A stretch of DNA of 64,000 nucleotides from an uncultured Glaciecola sp. Lineage in GTDB: Bacteria; Pseudomonadota; Gammaproteobacteria; Enterobacterales; Alteromonadaceae. Shown here one piece after another: positions 39,170 through 48,070 of this stretch (within the stretch, counting starts at the first letter, position 1; the number at the start of each line of letters is the position of its first letter). Both the position numbers and the translations under genes were made by a program. The stretch lies in contig NZ_CALJHY010000014.1 in NCBI RefSeq assembly GCF_937770335.1, positions 1-64,000 of the forward strand, in the 5' to 3' direction. The notes below the pieces were generated by a model that saw nothing but the letters and a program-made list of their open reading frames with translations, was not told the origin of the DNA and ran no database searches.

Positions 39170-39797
39170 GTTCTGGCACTGTTGCATCATCAGCTGGGTA
39201 ACCAGCGATTAGCAATATATATGGACGTTCATCATCCGGCCTTTGGCATATTTTTGATAGAAATGACATCGGCTTTGGTGTGTGGGTCAATGTCACTAGC
39301 CCAGCATTATGCAAAGCTGTTATCAGAAACCCCGTCGCAATACCTACCGACTCATGCACATAATAATTAGTGTGTTTATCGCCAGGACTCACTCCTCCCT
39401 TCTTCTGACTGAAAATAGCAATTAACCAAGGAGCGTGCTCAAGATAAGGTTTTCGTGCATCAGTGCCCAGAGGCAGCAACGCTTCTAGCCATTCCTCACC
39501 ACCGCGGCCTGCATAAAAACCCTGTTCATGCATTTCAGCCTGCTCTCTGACTTGCTTTTTAACATCATCCGAATGAATAGCTACAAAATGCCACGGCTGA
39601 TGATTCGCTCCATTTGGTGCCGTTCCAGCTGCCTTTATGCAATTTTCGATAATTGCTTTAGGCACCTTACGCTCACTAAATTTACGCACACTATGACGAC
39701 GTTTTATATCGTCATAGAATGCTTGAGAGCGAATTAGCATCTCCTCTTGAGGGTACTCTACGTAGTCGGACAGAGGCGAGTCGTTATGATCTTTCAT
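39123..39797 (-). CDS. Nitroreductase-family flavoprotein, iodotyrosine-deiodinase-like
   Basis: A 224-residue FMN enzyme. RRHSVRKFSERKVP (FMN phosphate contacts), AAGTAPNGANHQPWHFVAI and the C-terminal LLIAGYPADDATVPEH are the segments shared with the deiodinase branch of the nitroreductase superfamily; the active-site lid is around residues 85-115. Members reduce or dehalogenate halophenols and iodotyrosine. The start at 39797 gives a normal N-terminus; an in-frame ATG at 39857 would add 20 unlikely residues. It overlaps the exporter gene. Confidence 0.8.
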   Translation of the reverse strand: MKDHNDSPLSDYVEYPQEEMLIRSQAFYDDIKRRHSVRKFSERKVPKAIIENCIKAAGTAPNGANHQPWHFVAIHSDDVKKQVREQAEMHEQGFYAGRGGEEWLEALLPLGTDARKPYLEHAPWLIAIFSQKKGGVSPGDKHTNYYVHESVGIATGFLITALHNAGLVTLTHTPKPMSFLSKICQRPDDERPYILLIAGYPADDATVPEHAKNKKSLTEICTFL

Positions 39798-39876
39798 TGG
39801 ACAACCAATTCTTGTTGTAAGTCGAGTGATGCAGGATACACATAGTATATCCTGCACAGCACTTTATAGAAACGTG

Positions 39877-40011
39877 TCATTCAATATGATGATGACCAAA
39901 AATGAATCTGTTACACAAGCGTCTAATAAAGTCACTAACATCTCTTTTTATCAACGCTATGGCAGCTGAAATTGCACCAAATCCTGTTCCAACGATCACA
40001 ACTGAATGCAT
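39877..40011 (-). pseudogene. 5' stub of a flavin-containing monooxygenase gene
   Basis: An ATG opens MHSVVIVGTGFGAISAAIAL, the start of an FAD-binding Rossmann fold (GxGxxA/G variant), and continues about 12 residues in the pattern expected of flavin-containing or Baeyer-Villiger monooxygenases. It then runs into an unrelated short tail and stops after 44 residues. Such enzymes are about 450-500 residues, so more than 90 percent is missing. I infer a deletion that removed the rest of the gene and brought the nitroreductase gene next to it. Confidence 0.55.
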
Positions 40012-40259
40012 GTAGTATTTCGCCGTTTTGATGCTTGGTTTGGTAGGTGATAAAGATAGCACAAAAGAATCGGACTAAAATATGTCTATATTGCAGAAAT
40101 ATTAAAAGCGAGACACTAGAAGAAAACACAGCAGATAGAATTTCTTTGTTATTCTGGTTTACAGTTTTAATTCTTAGTCGTGCAATTTAAAACAAATTAT
40201 GGGATTCTTTTAATACTTACCCCAAGTTTGGGTTACCTAGAATATGAGATCTTTTACCA
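40012..40259. other. Intergenic DNA between the monooxygenase stub and the DUF6065-like gene
   Basis: AT-rich sequence with no other gene seen. Together with the stub it makes a 400-bp non-functional stretch. Confidence 0.45.
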
Positions 40260-41060
40260 ATGTCAAAACCTCAACCTGTGCCTAATAATAAATTACTCGC
40301 TTATGTTATTCCTGGAGTAAAAAAGGACGTCAGTCAATCAATTAGACCCTGTAAAATAACTCGTGACTGGATGGACAGCACTCCCGCCCGTTATGCATAC
40401 CGGTGCATTCCATTAACCGCAGCTAATAGTATGGGATGGGAAATACTAAACCCAGTAGATGCAGAGATAACGTGGAGTGGTTCAGAGGAAGGTGACCAAC
40501 TAAATATCCAAACAAACACTGATGACCCTTTCGGACCCAAGCCACATTTTGGCTCTGGTACGGTCACTTGGTATCTCCCTTTTCTGTTTCGTACACCACC
40601 TGAGTATGGCCTATTAGTAACAGGGCCGGCTAATCAAGATCAGAATTATGCAGTGCCATTAGATGCGTTTATCCGCACGGATTGGTTACCTTTTCCATTC
40701 ACTATGAATTGGCGACTTACTGAAGCCAATCGAAAGGTCACATTTAAGGCGGGTGAACCTATCTGTAGAATAATACCTTATCCATTAGCTCTGTTAAATG
40801 ATATGCAAATGGACATACTTGAGTTGAATGAAGACCCCCAATTTATGCAACAGGTTCAGCAGTGGAATCAAGAGCGTCAAGGTAACTATGAAAAACAGCG
40901 GGAAGCGGAACAACAGTGGGCCAAAGATGGGCACAAGCCAGAATTAAAGGAATTATGGAACTCCAATTATGCCAAAGGCAAGGCTTGTCCGGCTCCAAAA
41001 AGCGCCCATCAAAACTTATTTAAATGTGCCCCCCCTATCGACAAACGCATCGTTAAGTGA
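40260..41060 (+). CDS. DUF6065-like protein of unknown function
   Basis: A 266-residue cytosolic protein without signal peptide or membrane segment. It is rich in Pro, Trp and aromatic residues (WYLPFLFRTPPEYGLLVTGP, RTDWLPFPFTMNWRLT). The C-terminal third is a charged helix (about 205-235). It resembles the DUF6065 family as I recall it. No catalytic motif can be named. It stands alone. Confidence 0.6.
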   Translation: MSKPQPVPNNKLLAYVIPGVKKDVSQSIRPCKITRDWMDSTPARYAYRCIPLTAANSMGWEILNPVDAEITWSGSEEGDQLNIQTNTDDPFGPKPHFGSGTVTWYLPFLFRTPPEYGLLVTGPANQDQNYAVPLDAFIRTDWLPFPFTMNWRLTEANRKVTFKAGEPICRIIPYPLALLNDMQMDILELNEDPQFMQQVQQWNQERQGNYEKQREAEQQWAKDGHKPELKELWNSNYAKGKACPAPKSAHQNLFKCAPPIDKRIVK

Positions 41061-41114
41061 GCTAAGAGACTGATGCCACATAGTAATCAGTTGTGTTTTG
41101 CTTCAGATAGTGAA

Positions 41115-42287
41115 TTATTTGTTTACTCGTGCGGATAACAATTTGGCTTGATACACATTAAGCCTTTCTTTATCGTGCTCAAGATCAATGGCTTGTTCTA
41201 GTAGTGTTTGCGTTTGATTAATTTTACCTTGTTGATACTTAATCTTTGCTAATTCTACATAAAGTTCTGCTATGTAGGGAGCTTGAAATATTGCTTGTTC
41301 AATATGCCTTTTAGCTCTATTAAGATCGCCCGAACGTACGTCACTTGCAGCCAGAGCAAGCAGCTCAAATGGATCTTTCTGTTCATTTTTAAGCTTCGCT
41401 GAAAGCTGAGAAACAAGCTCATGGTCCCCTAACATTTGAGCCAAATATCTGTAATTACTTAATAAATTGACACTGGACAGATTACTATCAAGTGCCGATT
41501 GATAGATCGCTTTCGCACTTTGTAAATCACCGGCTCTACGATGCAATATACCTGCGATGTTATAAAGTTCAGGATCATAAGGTGTGAATTTATGTGCTTG
41601 CAGTATGACTGAATAAGCGAAGTCTAGCTGTTCGTCGGCTAATGCTTGTGCCGCCAAATTACTGTAATATTTGGACACTAAGTCATTGTAATCAGCATTA
41701 TTAGAAAAATAACTACCTCTGCTTGGAAAATAATCAATTAATGTGCCGGCGCGACGTATAATAAATAGGTAAGGATCGTTATCGATTGAATCGTTACTAG
41801 GAGCATAGATTTTGGTCCTAAAGTGATTAGATACATACACTAACCCATTTTTTTTTGCATAAATTGGTTCGTTTGACATTTCTTGAAAACTGGTCTCTAA
41901 GTTAAGCTCGTTTGCATAGCTTTGGGTCAATATTGCTAGGCTTATACAATTGCCATGAGAAAGATCAAGCGTTTGCTGAGCCGTTAGGGTATCGCCATGA
42001 TATTGAAAATTACTTAATTCGCTTTCAAGGTAATTGAACACTATTTCATCAGCCCGAGTTTGCATTTGTAACTGCTTATACACGTAGGTCAAAAAGCGTT
42101 TTTTTTCTGCATCAGGAAGTTTGAAAATAGACGCTTGTGAAGGGGTCAATTGTTCTTCGAATAAGGCATGATTGATCAGTGATTGTAATTCAGGAGGCTT
42201 TACTTGAGTTTGTTTTATTTTGGTAGTGCTATTACAACCGGTCAGCATTAAAACAGCTAAAATAATAGTTGAAGCAAAAAATTTCAT
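41115..42287 (-). CDS. Lipoprotein with transglutaminase-like and TPR domains
   Basis: A 390-residue envelope lipoprotein: a signal peptide ends at the lipobox LTGC (Cys18). Residues about 90-180 look like a transglutaminase-like fold, with the nucleophile-type cysteine in LSHGNCISLAILTQSYA and a later HFRTKIYA. Residues about 210-385 are tetratricopeptide repeats (for example DPELYNIAGILHRRAGDLQSAKAIYQSAL). Function is unknown; envelope protein scaffolding or proteolysis is plausible. It is monocistronic. Confidence 0.7.
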   Translation of the reverse strand: MKFFASTIILAVLMLTGCNSTTKIKQTQVKPPELQSLINHALFEEQLTPSQASIFKLPDAEKKRFLTYVYKQLQMQTRADEIVFNYLESELSNFQYHGDTLTAQQTLDLSHGNCISLAILTQSYANELNLETSFQEMSNEPIYAKKNGLVYVSNHFRTKIYAPSNDSIDNDPYLFIIRRAGTLIDYFPSRGSYFSNNADYNDLVSKYYSNLAAQALADEQLDFAYSVILQAHKFTPYDPELYNIAGILHRRAGDLQSAKAIYQSALDSNLSSVNLLSNYRYLAQMLGDHELVSQLSAKLKNEQKDPFELLALAASDVRSGDLNRAKRHIEQAIFQAPYIAELYVELAKIKYQQGKINQTQTLLEQAIDLEHDKERLNVYQAKLLSARVNK

Positions 42288-42651
42288 AAGCTCATTCCTG
42301 TTTAAAATTCAATAGCGAGTTTAGCAGACTTTGAATCAAGCACTAGCTGATAGTAATTTAACTAAGCATTATACTGCACTCGCTGGTCACGGTTTTTTTA
42401 AAGAAGGATCGAAAGCCGCTTGTTTCCAGAAAATCTCCATATTGTTGCAGGAGAATCTGCTATAAGAAGTGGCGGGTGATTTACGTGAAATTTCTAATAA
42501 GCCTATAATCTTGTCATTAATGAGTACTCCTTGCCCAACTTTGCATGTAATCTGAAACTATACTTTCAGTAGAGATGTTAATATTATTTGCAGTGGAATT
42601 AGTCTTAGCCACTTTTCATTCAAAAAAATCAGAAAAAATAGGAAGCTTAAA
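42288..42651. other. Divergent intergenic region (364 bp)
   Basis: Lies between the lipoprotein gene (minus) and a small periplasmic protein gene (plus). I see no coding remnant; promoters for both genes are expected here. Confidence 0.5.
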
Positions 42652-43191
42652 ATGAAAAAAACAATCGCTTTAACAATACTTTTGACAAGCCCATTAAGTA
42701 TTGCCAATTCGATGAGTATTCCAGACTTAAGGACCTGCACCGCGATTAAAAATGACATAGAAAGACTTACTTGCTTTGATCAGGTTATGACCAACCTGCC
42801 ATTAACAGAAACTGAACATGTAGACAGCACTTCTGCGCCTCTGATACTGATACCAAAACCAAGTAAAGCAGATGCAGCCTTGGTTTCATCAGAGAAATCA
42901 AAGCTGCCGACAAGTGCTGATGCAAACTTCGGTATAGAAACTAAGATATTACAAAAAAAACGATCTCAGGTAGATAGTATTAGCGCGCAAGTAGATTCTA
43001 TCGAAGAATCAGCACGCGGAAATAAGACCTTAACGCTAAATAATCAGCAAAGGTGGGAACAAGCAGAATCGAGACCTTTTCGAATTAAGGTAGGAGACAC
43101 GGTTATTATCTTAAGAAGTGCTATGGGGTCATTTCGAATAAAAAAACAAGGAACAAATAGGACTATTAGAGTGAGGCGGATAGAATCATGA
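42652..43191 (+). CDS. Small periplasmic protein of unknown function
   Basis: A 179-residue protein with a cleavable signal peptide (about residues 1-20). The mature N-terminus carries a two-cysteine motif CTAIKNDIERLTCFDQV (a Cys-x-x-I...R-L-x-C-F/Y-D pattern seen in several small exported proteins). The middle is low-complexity and charged, and the end has a short beta-rich domain (FRIKVGDTVIILRSAMGSF). AGGAAG lies before the start. No partner genes; it is the last chromosomal gene before the genomic island. Confidence 0.6.
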   Translation: MKKTIALTILLTSPLSIANSMSIPDLRTCTAIKNDIERLTCFDQVMTNLPLTETEHVDSTSAPLILIPKPSKADAALVSSEKSKLPTSADANFGIETKILQKKRSQVDSISAQVDSIEESARGNKTLTLNNQQRWEQAESRPFRIKVGDTVIILRSAMGSFRIKKQGTNRTIRVRRIES

Positions 43192-43303
43192 CGCCTTCAT
43201 TTACTGAGTAGTGCCAGGTCTGGCGTCATTAAGCCTAAGATAACCAAGCATCAGTACAATGAATATATTTAAACTTCTAAAGCCCCTAGTAACTTTAAGG
43301 GGG

Positions 43304-43337
43304 ATACAAAAAAGCCCCGCATTTGCATGCAGGGCTT
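43304..43337 (-). terminator. Probable tRNA-Phe terminator, now separated from the tRNA by the island
   Basis: Reading the minus strand, an 11-bp stem with one G-T wobble (43327-43337 and 43312-43322, loop GCAA) is followed by TTTTTTGT. It lies directly beyond the left att repeat, which is a copy of the 3' end of tRNA-Phe, and has the orientation expected of that gene's terminator. The rest of the tRNA gene is 15.6 kb away. Confidence 0.7.
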
Positions 43338-43338
43338 C

Positions 43339-43359
43339 AGAATAATGGTGCCTCGACCC
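43339..43359. repeat. attL: left direct repeat of the genomic island
   Basis: A 21-bp segment identical to 58973-58993 except for one base (43345 A versus 58979 G). Its last 14 bases, 43346-43359, are exactly the 3' end of tRNA-Phe including the CCA complement. After 43359 the two sequences diverge. Confidence 0.85.
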
Positions 43360-43504
43360 AGCACCATTTATACGTCTAAAATAACCCATAACAATCCGCC
43401 AAACCCCTTTAAAATAAAGACCTATAGCATTAAACTTGTCTAAACCAATCTAATACTATACAATGTTATCTATATTTTTATGGCTGGTATTAAGGCGGGC
43501 CAAA

Positions 43505-44728
43505 ATGCCCAAGAAAGCGAAAGAGTTAACGGATAAAGCAGTTAGTGCGTTGGTCAGTGCAAAGAGGGCAGGCGTTTTTAGTGTTGGTAGAGTTGCAGGA
43601 TTGTCAATTCAAATACGCCCGCCTGAATCGGCAAGTTGGATTTTGCGGACTGTTATTAAAGACAAGCGCAAATGGATAGGACTTGGCGGTTATCCCGAAG
43701 TATCGTTAAAAACGGCTAGGATTGAAGCTGATGAACTGAAGCGCAAGATTAAAAGAGAAGGTTTCGACCCGGTTGAGCATCGAAAACAGTCACGTTCGAT
43801 TGCTAAAGAAGAGCAGTTAAAATTATTTACCTTTAAGCAACTTGCTAACGAGTATGTTGAAAAGCGTTCTCAAGAATTTAAAACCCAACAACAAGTAAGA
43901 AAGCTCAATAATATTTTTGCAAATTATGCTTATCCCATTATTGGCAATTTACTAATAAATGACATTAACCTGAATACCATCAAGTCAATGCTAGACCCAA
44001 TATGGTCAACAAAGACTGAAACAGCAAACCGATTGCGGATCTATGTTGTTCACGTATTTGATATGGCAATTGCCCGAGGGATTTATTCTGAACTAAACCC
44101 CGCGCGTTGGGATGGTGGATTAAAGACTTTACTACCCGCACCACGCAAGATAAGTAAAACAAACCATTATAAGACATTGGATGTCGAGCTAATGCCAGAG
44201 TTTTGGGCGAAATTAATCAAACAAGAATGGCAAGGAGCTAAGGTTTTACAATTGGGTATATTAACTGCAGCACGTTCTTCTGAAATGCGCGGTGCTTTGT
44301 GGACTGAAGTGGACTTCAAAAATAAAGTTTGGCATATACCTTCTGAACGTATGAAAGGACAAAACCCCAAAGACCATAATGTTCCACTGAGTAATGAAGC
44401 GATCTCGTTACTCGAATCAATGCCAAAAATATCGAAGTATATATTTCCAAACACAAAAGATGGTGTTTTAACCGATGCTACGATATCCAAAGTGCCCAAG
44501 CGCATTGGCTACGATGTAACTGCACATGGATTCAGAACCACATTTAAGGATTGGGCACGGCAATATGTGAAGTTTTCACATAACCCATACGACGACGATT
44601 TAACCGAACTTGCTTTATCTCATGTTAGTAGCGATAGCACGCGCTCAGCATATGCACGTAATGAGCTGTTAGACGAGCGCAGACCGCTAATGGAAGAATG
44701 GGCTAACTTTTGTAGTAAGGGAGAGTGA
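43505..44728 (+). CDS. int: Tyrosine recombinase/integrase, P4 type
   Basis: A 407-residue integrase. The N-terminal arm-binding DUF4102-type domain (about residues 5-90, GLSIQIRPPESASWILR then WIGLGGYPEVSLKTAR) is followed by a SAM-like core-binding domain (about 100-180) and a catalytic domain with Arg in TAARSSEMRGALW, HGFRTTF, LSH and the nucleophile tyrosine in RSAYAR. All catalytic residues are visible. I chose the ATG at 43505, which follows AAGGCGGG; an upstream ATG at 43463 would add 14 hydrophobic residues. It lies next to attL and points into the island. Confidence 0.93.
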   Translation: MPKKAKELTDKAVSALVSAKRAGVFSVGRVAGLSIQIRPPESASWILRTVIKDKRKWIGLGGYPEVSLKTARIEADELKRKIKREGFDPVEHRKQSRSIAKEEQLKLFTFKQLANEYVEKRSQEFKTQQQVRKLNNIFANYAYPIIGNLLINDINLNTIKSMLDPIWSTKTETANRLRIYVVHVFDMAIARGIYSELNPARWDGGLKTLLPAPRKISKTNHYKTLDVELMPEFWAKLIKQEWQGAKVLQLGILTAARSSEMRGALWTEVDFKNKVWHIPSERMKGQNPKDHNVPLSNEAISLLESMPKISKYIFPNTKDGVLTDATISKVPKRIGYDVTAHGFRTTFKDWARQYVKFSHNPYDDDLTELALSHVSSDSTRSAYARNELLDERRPLMEEWANFCSKGE

Positions 44729-45228
44729 TGGATCTTGATGAACTGAAACATTTAGATGAAGCAGCTGAACAACTTGCTAAAGATTGGGGGAATCTTGATC
44801 TAGAGCAGGAGCTACAGCTTGCAAAAATACTATTAGAGGCTTCTGACAAGCTTCCAGTAACACCAGTAGGGGCAATACTTTTAGCTTGTTCCAATGAGTT
44901 ATATTCAAATAAAAAACTCTTTCCAATCTTATCTGAACTTAGGCCAGAAAAAAGTAAGTCTACAAAAGGCCGCAAAAAAAAACATGAACCTAGTAAGTAT
45001 CTTTATTTTTTCTTTAGAAGTGGTAGAAACGTCAGTGAAACAGCAAGGTTATTAGATGTAGGTAAAAAGACTGTTAGAGATAACCTGCCTCGCTATGCTG
45101 AATTTAAGTACGGTTTGTACAATGGGAACGATAAAAGCGATTTGCCAATGAGTTTCGTTGATGAATTTATCCGTCTAGATAAAGATGATTTTGAGGAAGA
45201 TTACTTAGAAGCTTTTACGAAAGACTAA
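44728..45228 (+). CDS. Island HTH protein of unknown function
   Basis: A 166-residue acidic protein that starts in a TGATG overlap with the integrase stop, after an AAGGGAGAG site, so it is translationally coupled to integrase. A helix-turn-helix-like segment NVSETARLLDVGKKTVRDNL lies near residues 108-127, preceded by a basic KGRKKKHEPSK stretch. A role in DNA binding, such as excision control or regulation, is possible. I do not recognise a named family. Confidence 0.6.
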   Translation: MDLDELKHLDEAAEQLAKDWGNLDLEQELQLAKILLEASDKLPVTPVGAILLACSNELYSNKKLFPILSELRPEKSKSTKGRKKKHEPSKYLYFFFRSGRNVSETARLLDVGKKTVRDNLPRYAEFKYGLYNGNDKSDLPMSFVDEFIRLDKDDFEEDYLEAFTKD

Positions 45229-45369
45229 GCAAAACATAAAATTTTGCATGGGGGAAATTAAAAACTAAAAAGCCCCAATTTTAAAACGTTTTTTCGTCCC
45301 CTAATATAATGGTGCGATGCTATTCAATGCACTGCAAATCCATTTATTTAGACGAAGAGGCTCAAGAAA

Positions 45370-45543
45370 ATGCATTATTTATCAGTAAAATCACTAGCAA
45401 ACCGCTACGACATTGCCATATCAACAGTATGGCTTCGCCTTAAGCAAGGCAAGCTCCCCCAACCCATAAAACTGCACGGAACTTCAACTCGCTGGAAATT
45501 AGACGATCTCGAAAAATGGGAGCAGCAATCTAATGAAAAATAA
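45370..45543 (+). CDS. alpA: AlpA-family excisionase/regulator, short
   Basis: A 57-residue protein (start ATG 45370, preceded by AAGAGGCTC). It is an MerR-like winged helix: YLSVKSLANRYDIAISTVWL is the recognition region and TSTRWKLDDLEKW the wing. AlpA proteins activate P4-type integrase or act as excisionases. Position between integrase and the replication genes is typical of P4-like islands. Confidence 0.82.
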   Translation: MHYLSVKSLANRYDIAISTVWLRLKQGKLPQPIKLHGTSTRWKLDDLEKWEQQSNEK

Positions 45544-45718
45544 ACCCTCTAAACAGCGAGAACAGAACAAAAGAGCCGAAGTTCAACTGCCGCTTAATCT
45601 AGCCTGCAAAAGGACTAGTGTAAGCCAGTCTTGCTCATTAAGTGCATTAGAAAATATAAAGAGAATTATTAAAAAACCTGTGACGACGAGGGGATCTAAT
45701 TGTGATAAACAAAAATAA
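45533..45718 (+). CDS. Small basic protein overlapping alpA and the primase gene (tentative)
   Basis: A 61-residue lysine- and arginine-rich frame overlapping the end of alpA by 11 bp and the start of the next gene by 17 bp. The overlaps on both sides and a GGGAG site are what a coupled gene would show, but the frame is short and has no recognisable domain. Confidence 0.35.
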   Translation: MKNKPSKQREQNKRAEVQLPLNLACKRTSVSQSCSLSALENIKRIIKKPVTTRGSNCDKQK

Positions 45719-46763
45719 TAAAGCCGTTGCTGCAAACAACGGCCATATAAATATTGTCCAAGGACAACTGATTAACGAAATTAATGATACTAAATCTAAC
45801 GGCAAATTGACAACTAATAGTGTGATCAGTGGCGTTGGTCAATATCACACAGATAAGAACGGCTATGTTTACGATACAGTCAGTTACGCTGACATCAAAA
45901 GCATGGCTCATAACCCTGAGGTGGTGCCAAAATCGCAAGCACGTTGGGTTATCCCAAGTTCATTTGAAAGCCGGTCTCATGGCTTACAGAAGCAGCGAGG
46001 CAACTTCAAGCTACTTTGGGTTGATATTGATAAGAACGATGTTGGCTTTTACGATGTAGTCACAATTGCCAGAAATATCGTAGATGCTAGATTTGTTGCC
46101 TATACAACAAAAACCGCTACCGTTGAAAATGAAAAAATGCGGATCATTATTCCATTAGAGAAAGCGATCAATGGTTTTCTATTTAAGTTTTGCCAAGAGG
46201 TACTGATAAACAAGTTTGCTGAAAAAGGTATAGAGTGCGACCTGACTTCTAAACGCACCGCGCAGCTTTGTTACTTGCCAAATAAAGGTGATAACTATCG
46301 GTACCATATTCAGGGCGGCAAGCGTTTTGATCATTACGGTTGGCTTAGTTCATTGTCTGTAGTTTTCGCACAGAAACTAAAATTTAAAGAGGAATTAGGA
46401 GCACGAAGAAAAGCGGCTTTAGAGAAGCGATTGCGGTTTGCTAATAATCCAAATCAGAGTCCAATCGATTTATTTAATTCCCAAGCTGATATTGAACTTC
46501 TATTGCTGCGATATAATTATTTGCAAATTGGATCTCGATGGTTAAGTCCAAACAGCAGTTCAAAAAGCCCAGGCGTTAGTATCAAGGATGACCGTTGGAT
46601 TTCTTCTCATGCTTCAGACAAAGAGATCGGCTTAAAGCTGGATTCAGGTTCGTGCGGTGATGCCTTCGACCTGTTTTGCTATTACGAGCACCACAATGAT
46701 AAGCAACGCGCAATCAATGCCATTAAACAGCAAATAAAGGATTGTGGAGGTGCTTATGAATGA
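45702..46763 (+). CDS. Primase-polymerase (archaeo-eukaryotic primase-like) of the island
   Basis: A 353-residue protein starting at a GTG that follows GAGGGG. FKLLWVDIDKND (about residues 103-114) has the D-h-D metal motif of AEP-type primases, and ECDLTSKRTAQLCYLPNK (about 176-193) resembles the later conserved region of phage/plasmid prim-pols. A C-terminal alpha-helical part follows. Coupling to an AAA-type ATPase by an 8-bp overlap gives the usual prim-pol plus helicase or loader module for autonomous replication. The family assignment is by motif only. Confidence 0.65.
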   Translation: MINKNNKAVAANNGHINIVQGQLINEINDTKSNGKLTTNSVISGVGQYHTDKNGYVYDTVSYADIKSMAHNPEVVPKSQARWVIPSSFESRSHGLQKQRGNFKLLWVDIDKNDVGFYDVVTIARNIVDARFVAYTTKTATVENEKMRIIIPLEKAINGFLFKFCQEVLINKFAEKGIECDLTSKRTAQLCYLPNKGDNYRYHIQGGKRFDHYGWLSSLSVVFAQKLKFKEELGARRKAALEKRLRFANNPNQSPIDLFNSQADIELLLLRYNYLQIGSRWLSPNSSSKSPGVSIKDDRWISSHASDKEIGLKLDSGSCGDAFDLFCYYEHHNDKQRAINAIKQQIKDCGGAYE

Positions 46764-47814
46764 CAAAAAGCAGCCTTTCAATTTAGAGCAATTTTCGTTG
46801 CGAGGCAGGTCAGCGGACATGAAGAAAACTCTATCTAACCAACACTTTGTTTGGGTTGATATTGCAATAGCTGGCCAATCTACCGCCATTTATGCACAAC
46901 CGAACTCAGGTAAAACCCTGCTTTCAATGCATCTTGTTTGCGAGGCAGTTAGAAAGAAACTAATTGAAGGTGAACAGGTTTTTTATATCAATGCAGATGA
47001 CACTGCAAAAGGATTGACGGAAAAAACTGAAATATTGGAGCGCTTTGATATACACCAAATTTCACCGCATGACCCAACACGGAAAACCGAGTTTAAAGCT
47101 AATGACTTTGGCTTATATTTGCAGCAACTTTGTGCCGAAGGAAGTGCTAAAGGTAAGATCATAATATTAGACACATTGAAGAAATTTACCAAGCTAATGG
47201 AAAAGCAACAGGTGTCCGAATTCAATACCGTCATTAGGCAATTTATATCGCATGGCGGCACGTTGATTGCCCTAGCGCACGTAAATAAGTATAAGGACGA
47301 GGAAGGCAACTCTATTGCAGAGGGTACTAGTGACGTTATAAATGATTGGGATTGCGTTTATATTTTAGAGCAAGTCACTGACAACGGCTGCCTCAAAACA
47401 GTGGAGTTTCGCAACCAAAAAAACAGAGGTAATAACGCCAAGTCTGTATCGTTTAGCTATTCGATAGATGATGACTATCAAGCCATGCTGAGGTCAGTCA
47501 AACGCCTTACAAATGAGGATCATTCCCAAGCAAAAATGACCGGCGCATTGCAAAAATCATTGAGTAAAAACAATGACATTATTGTAGCAATTCAGCAAAA
47601 CATTATGAGCCAGACTACGAATAGAACGGAACTGGTAACGGCTTCATATTTAGAGGTCAAGGATCTAGGTTATTCTAAATCACAAGTAAGGAATACACTT
47701 GACGACCATGAAGGCAGAAATTATGAGTTGGGCCATAGATGGAAAAGTAAAAAAGGTGATAAGAACGCACAAATTTATACTTTATTGCACCCACCCACCC
47801 CCTTGAAAAACTGA
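46756..47814 (+). CDS. RepA/RecA-like AAA ATPase of the island replication module
   Basis: A 352-residue ATPase. It starts at an ATG after TGGAGGT (46756), with an 8-bp overlap with the primase gene. Walker A is AQPNSGKTLL near residue 52, and Walker B is GKIIILDTL near 135, followed by the GGTLIALAHVNK sensor-like stretch. This is the pattern of hexameric RepA (RSF1010-like) or RecA-fold helicases in mobile elements. The C-terminal region carries a winged-helix-like tail (about 270-345). It ends the replication operon, which terminates 230 bp downstream. Confidence 0.75.
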   Translation: MNDKKQPFNLEQFSLRGRSADMKKTLSNQHFVWVDIAIAGQSTAIYAQPNSGKTLLSMHLVCEAVRKKLIEGEQVFYINADDTAKGLTEKTEILERFDIHQISPHDPTRKTEFKANDFGLYLQQLCAEGSAKGKIIILDTLKKFTKLMEKQQVSEFNTVIRQFISHGGTLIALAHVNKYKDEEGNSIAEGTSDVINDWDCVYILEQVTDNGCLKTVEFRNQKNRGNNAKSVSFSYSIDDDYQAMLRSVKRLTNEDHSQAKMTGALQKSLSKNNDIIVAIQQNIMSQTTNRTELVTASYLEVKDLGYSKSQVRNTLDDHEGRNYELGHRWKSKKGDKNAQIYTLLHPPTPLKN

Positions 47815-48042
47815 AAAGTTTGAAAAACAGGAAAACTGAATAAAAGAATGGCGTGTTTGTTGAAAAACACAATCAGTTTAATGTAGTTATAACCCTTATG
47901 TATATTGAGCTTAACAAGTTTTTCAATGCATAGAGAGTGAGGTATATAAAAACTGGTCCGAAATACAGTTGTTCAATTAATGCCAGTCTATATCATTGCA
48001 TAATCTTTCGGTTATAACGTATTGCAATGATCGCTTGATACT

Positions 48043-48070
48043 CGCCCTGACATTATGTCGGGGCGTTTTT
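48043..48070 (+). terminator. Rho-independent terminator after the island replication operon
   Basis: A 10-bp stem (CGCCCTGACA, loop TTA, TGTCGGGGCG, one G-T pair) is followed by TTTTT. Confidence 0.8.
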
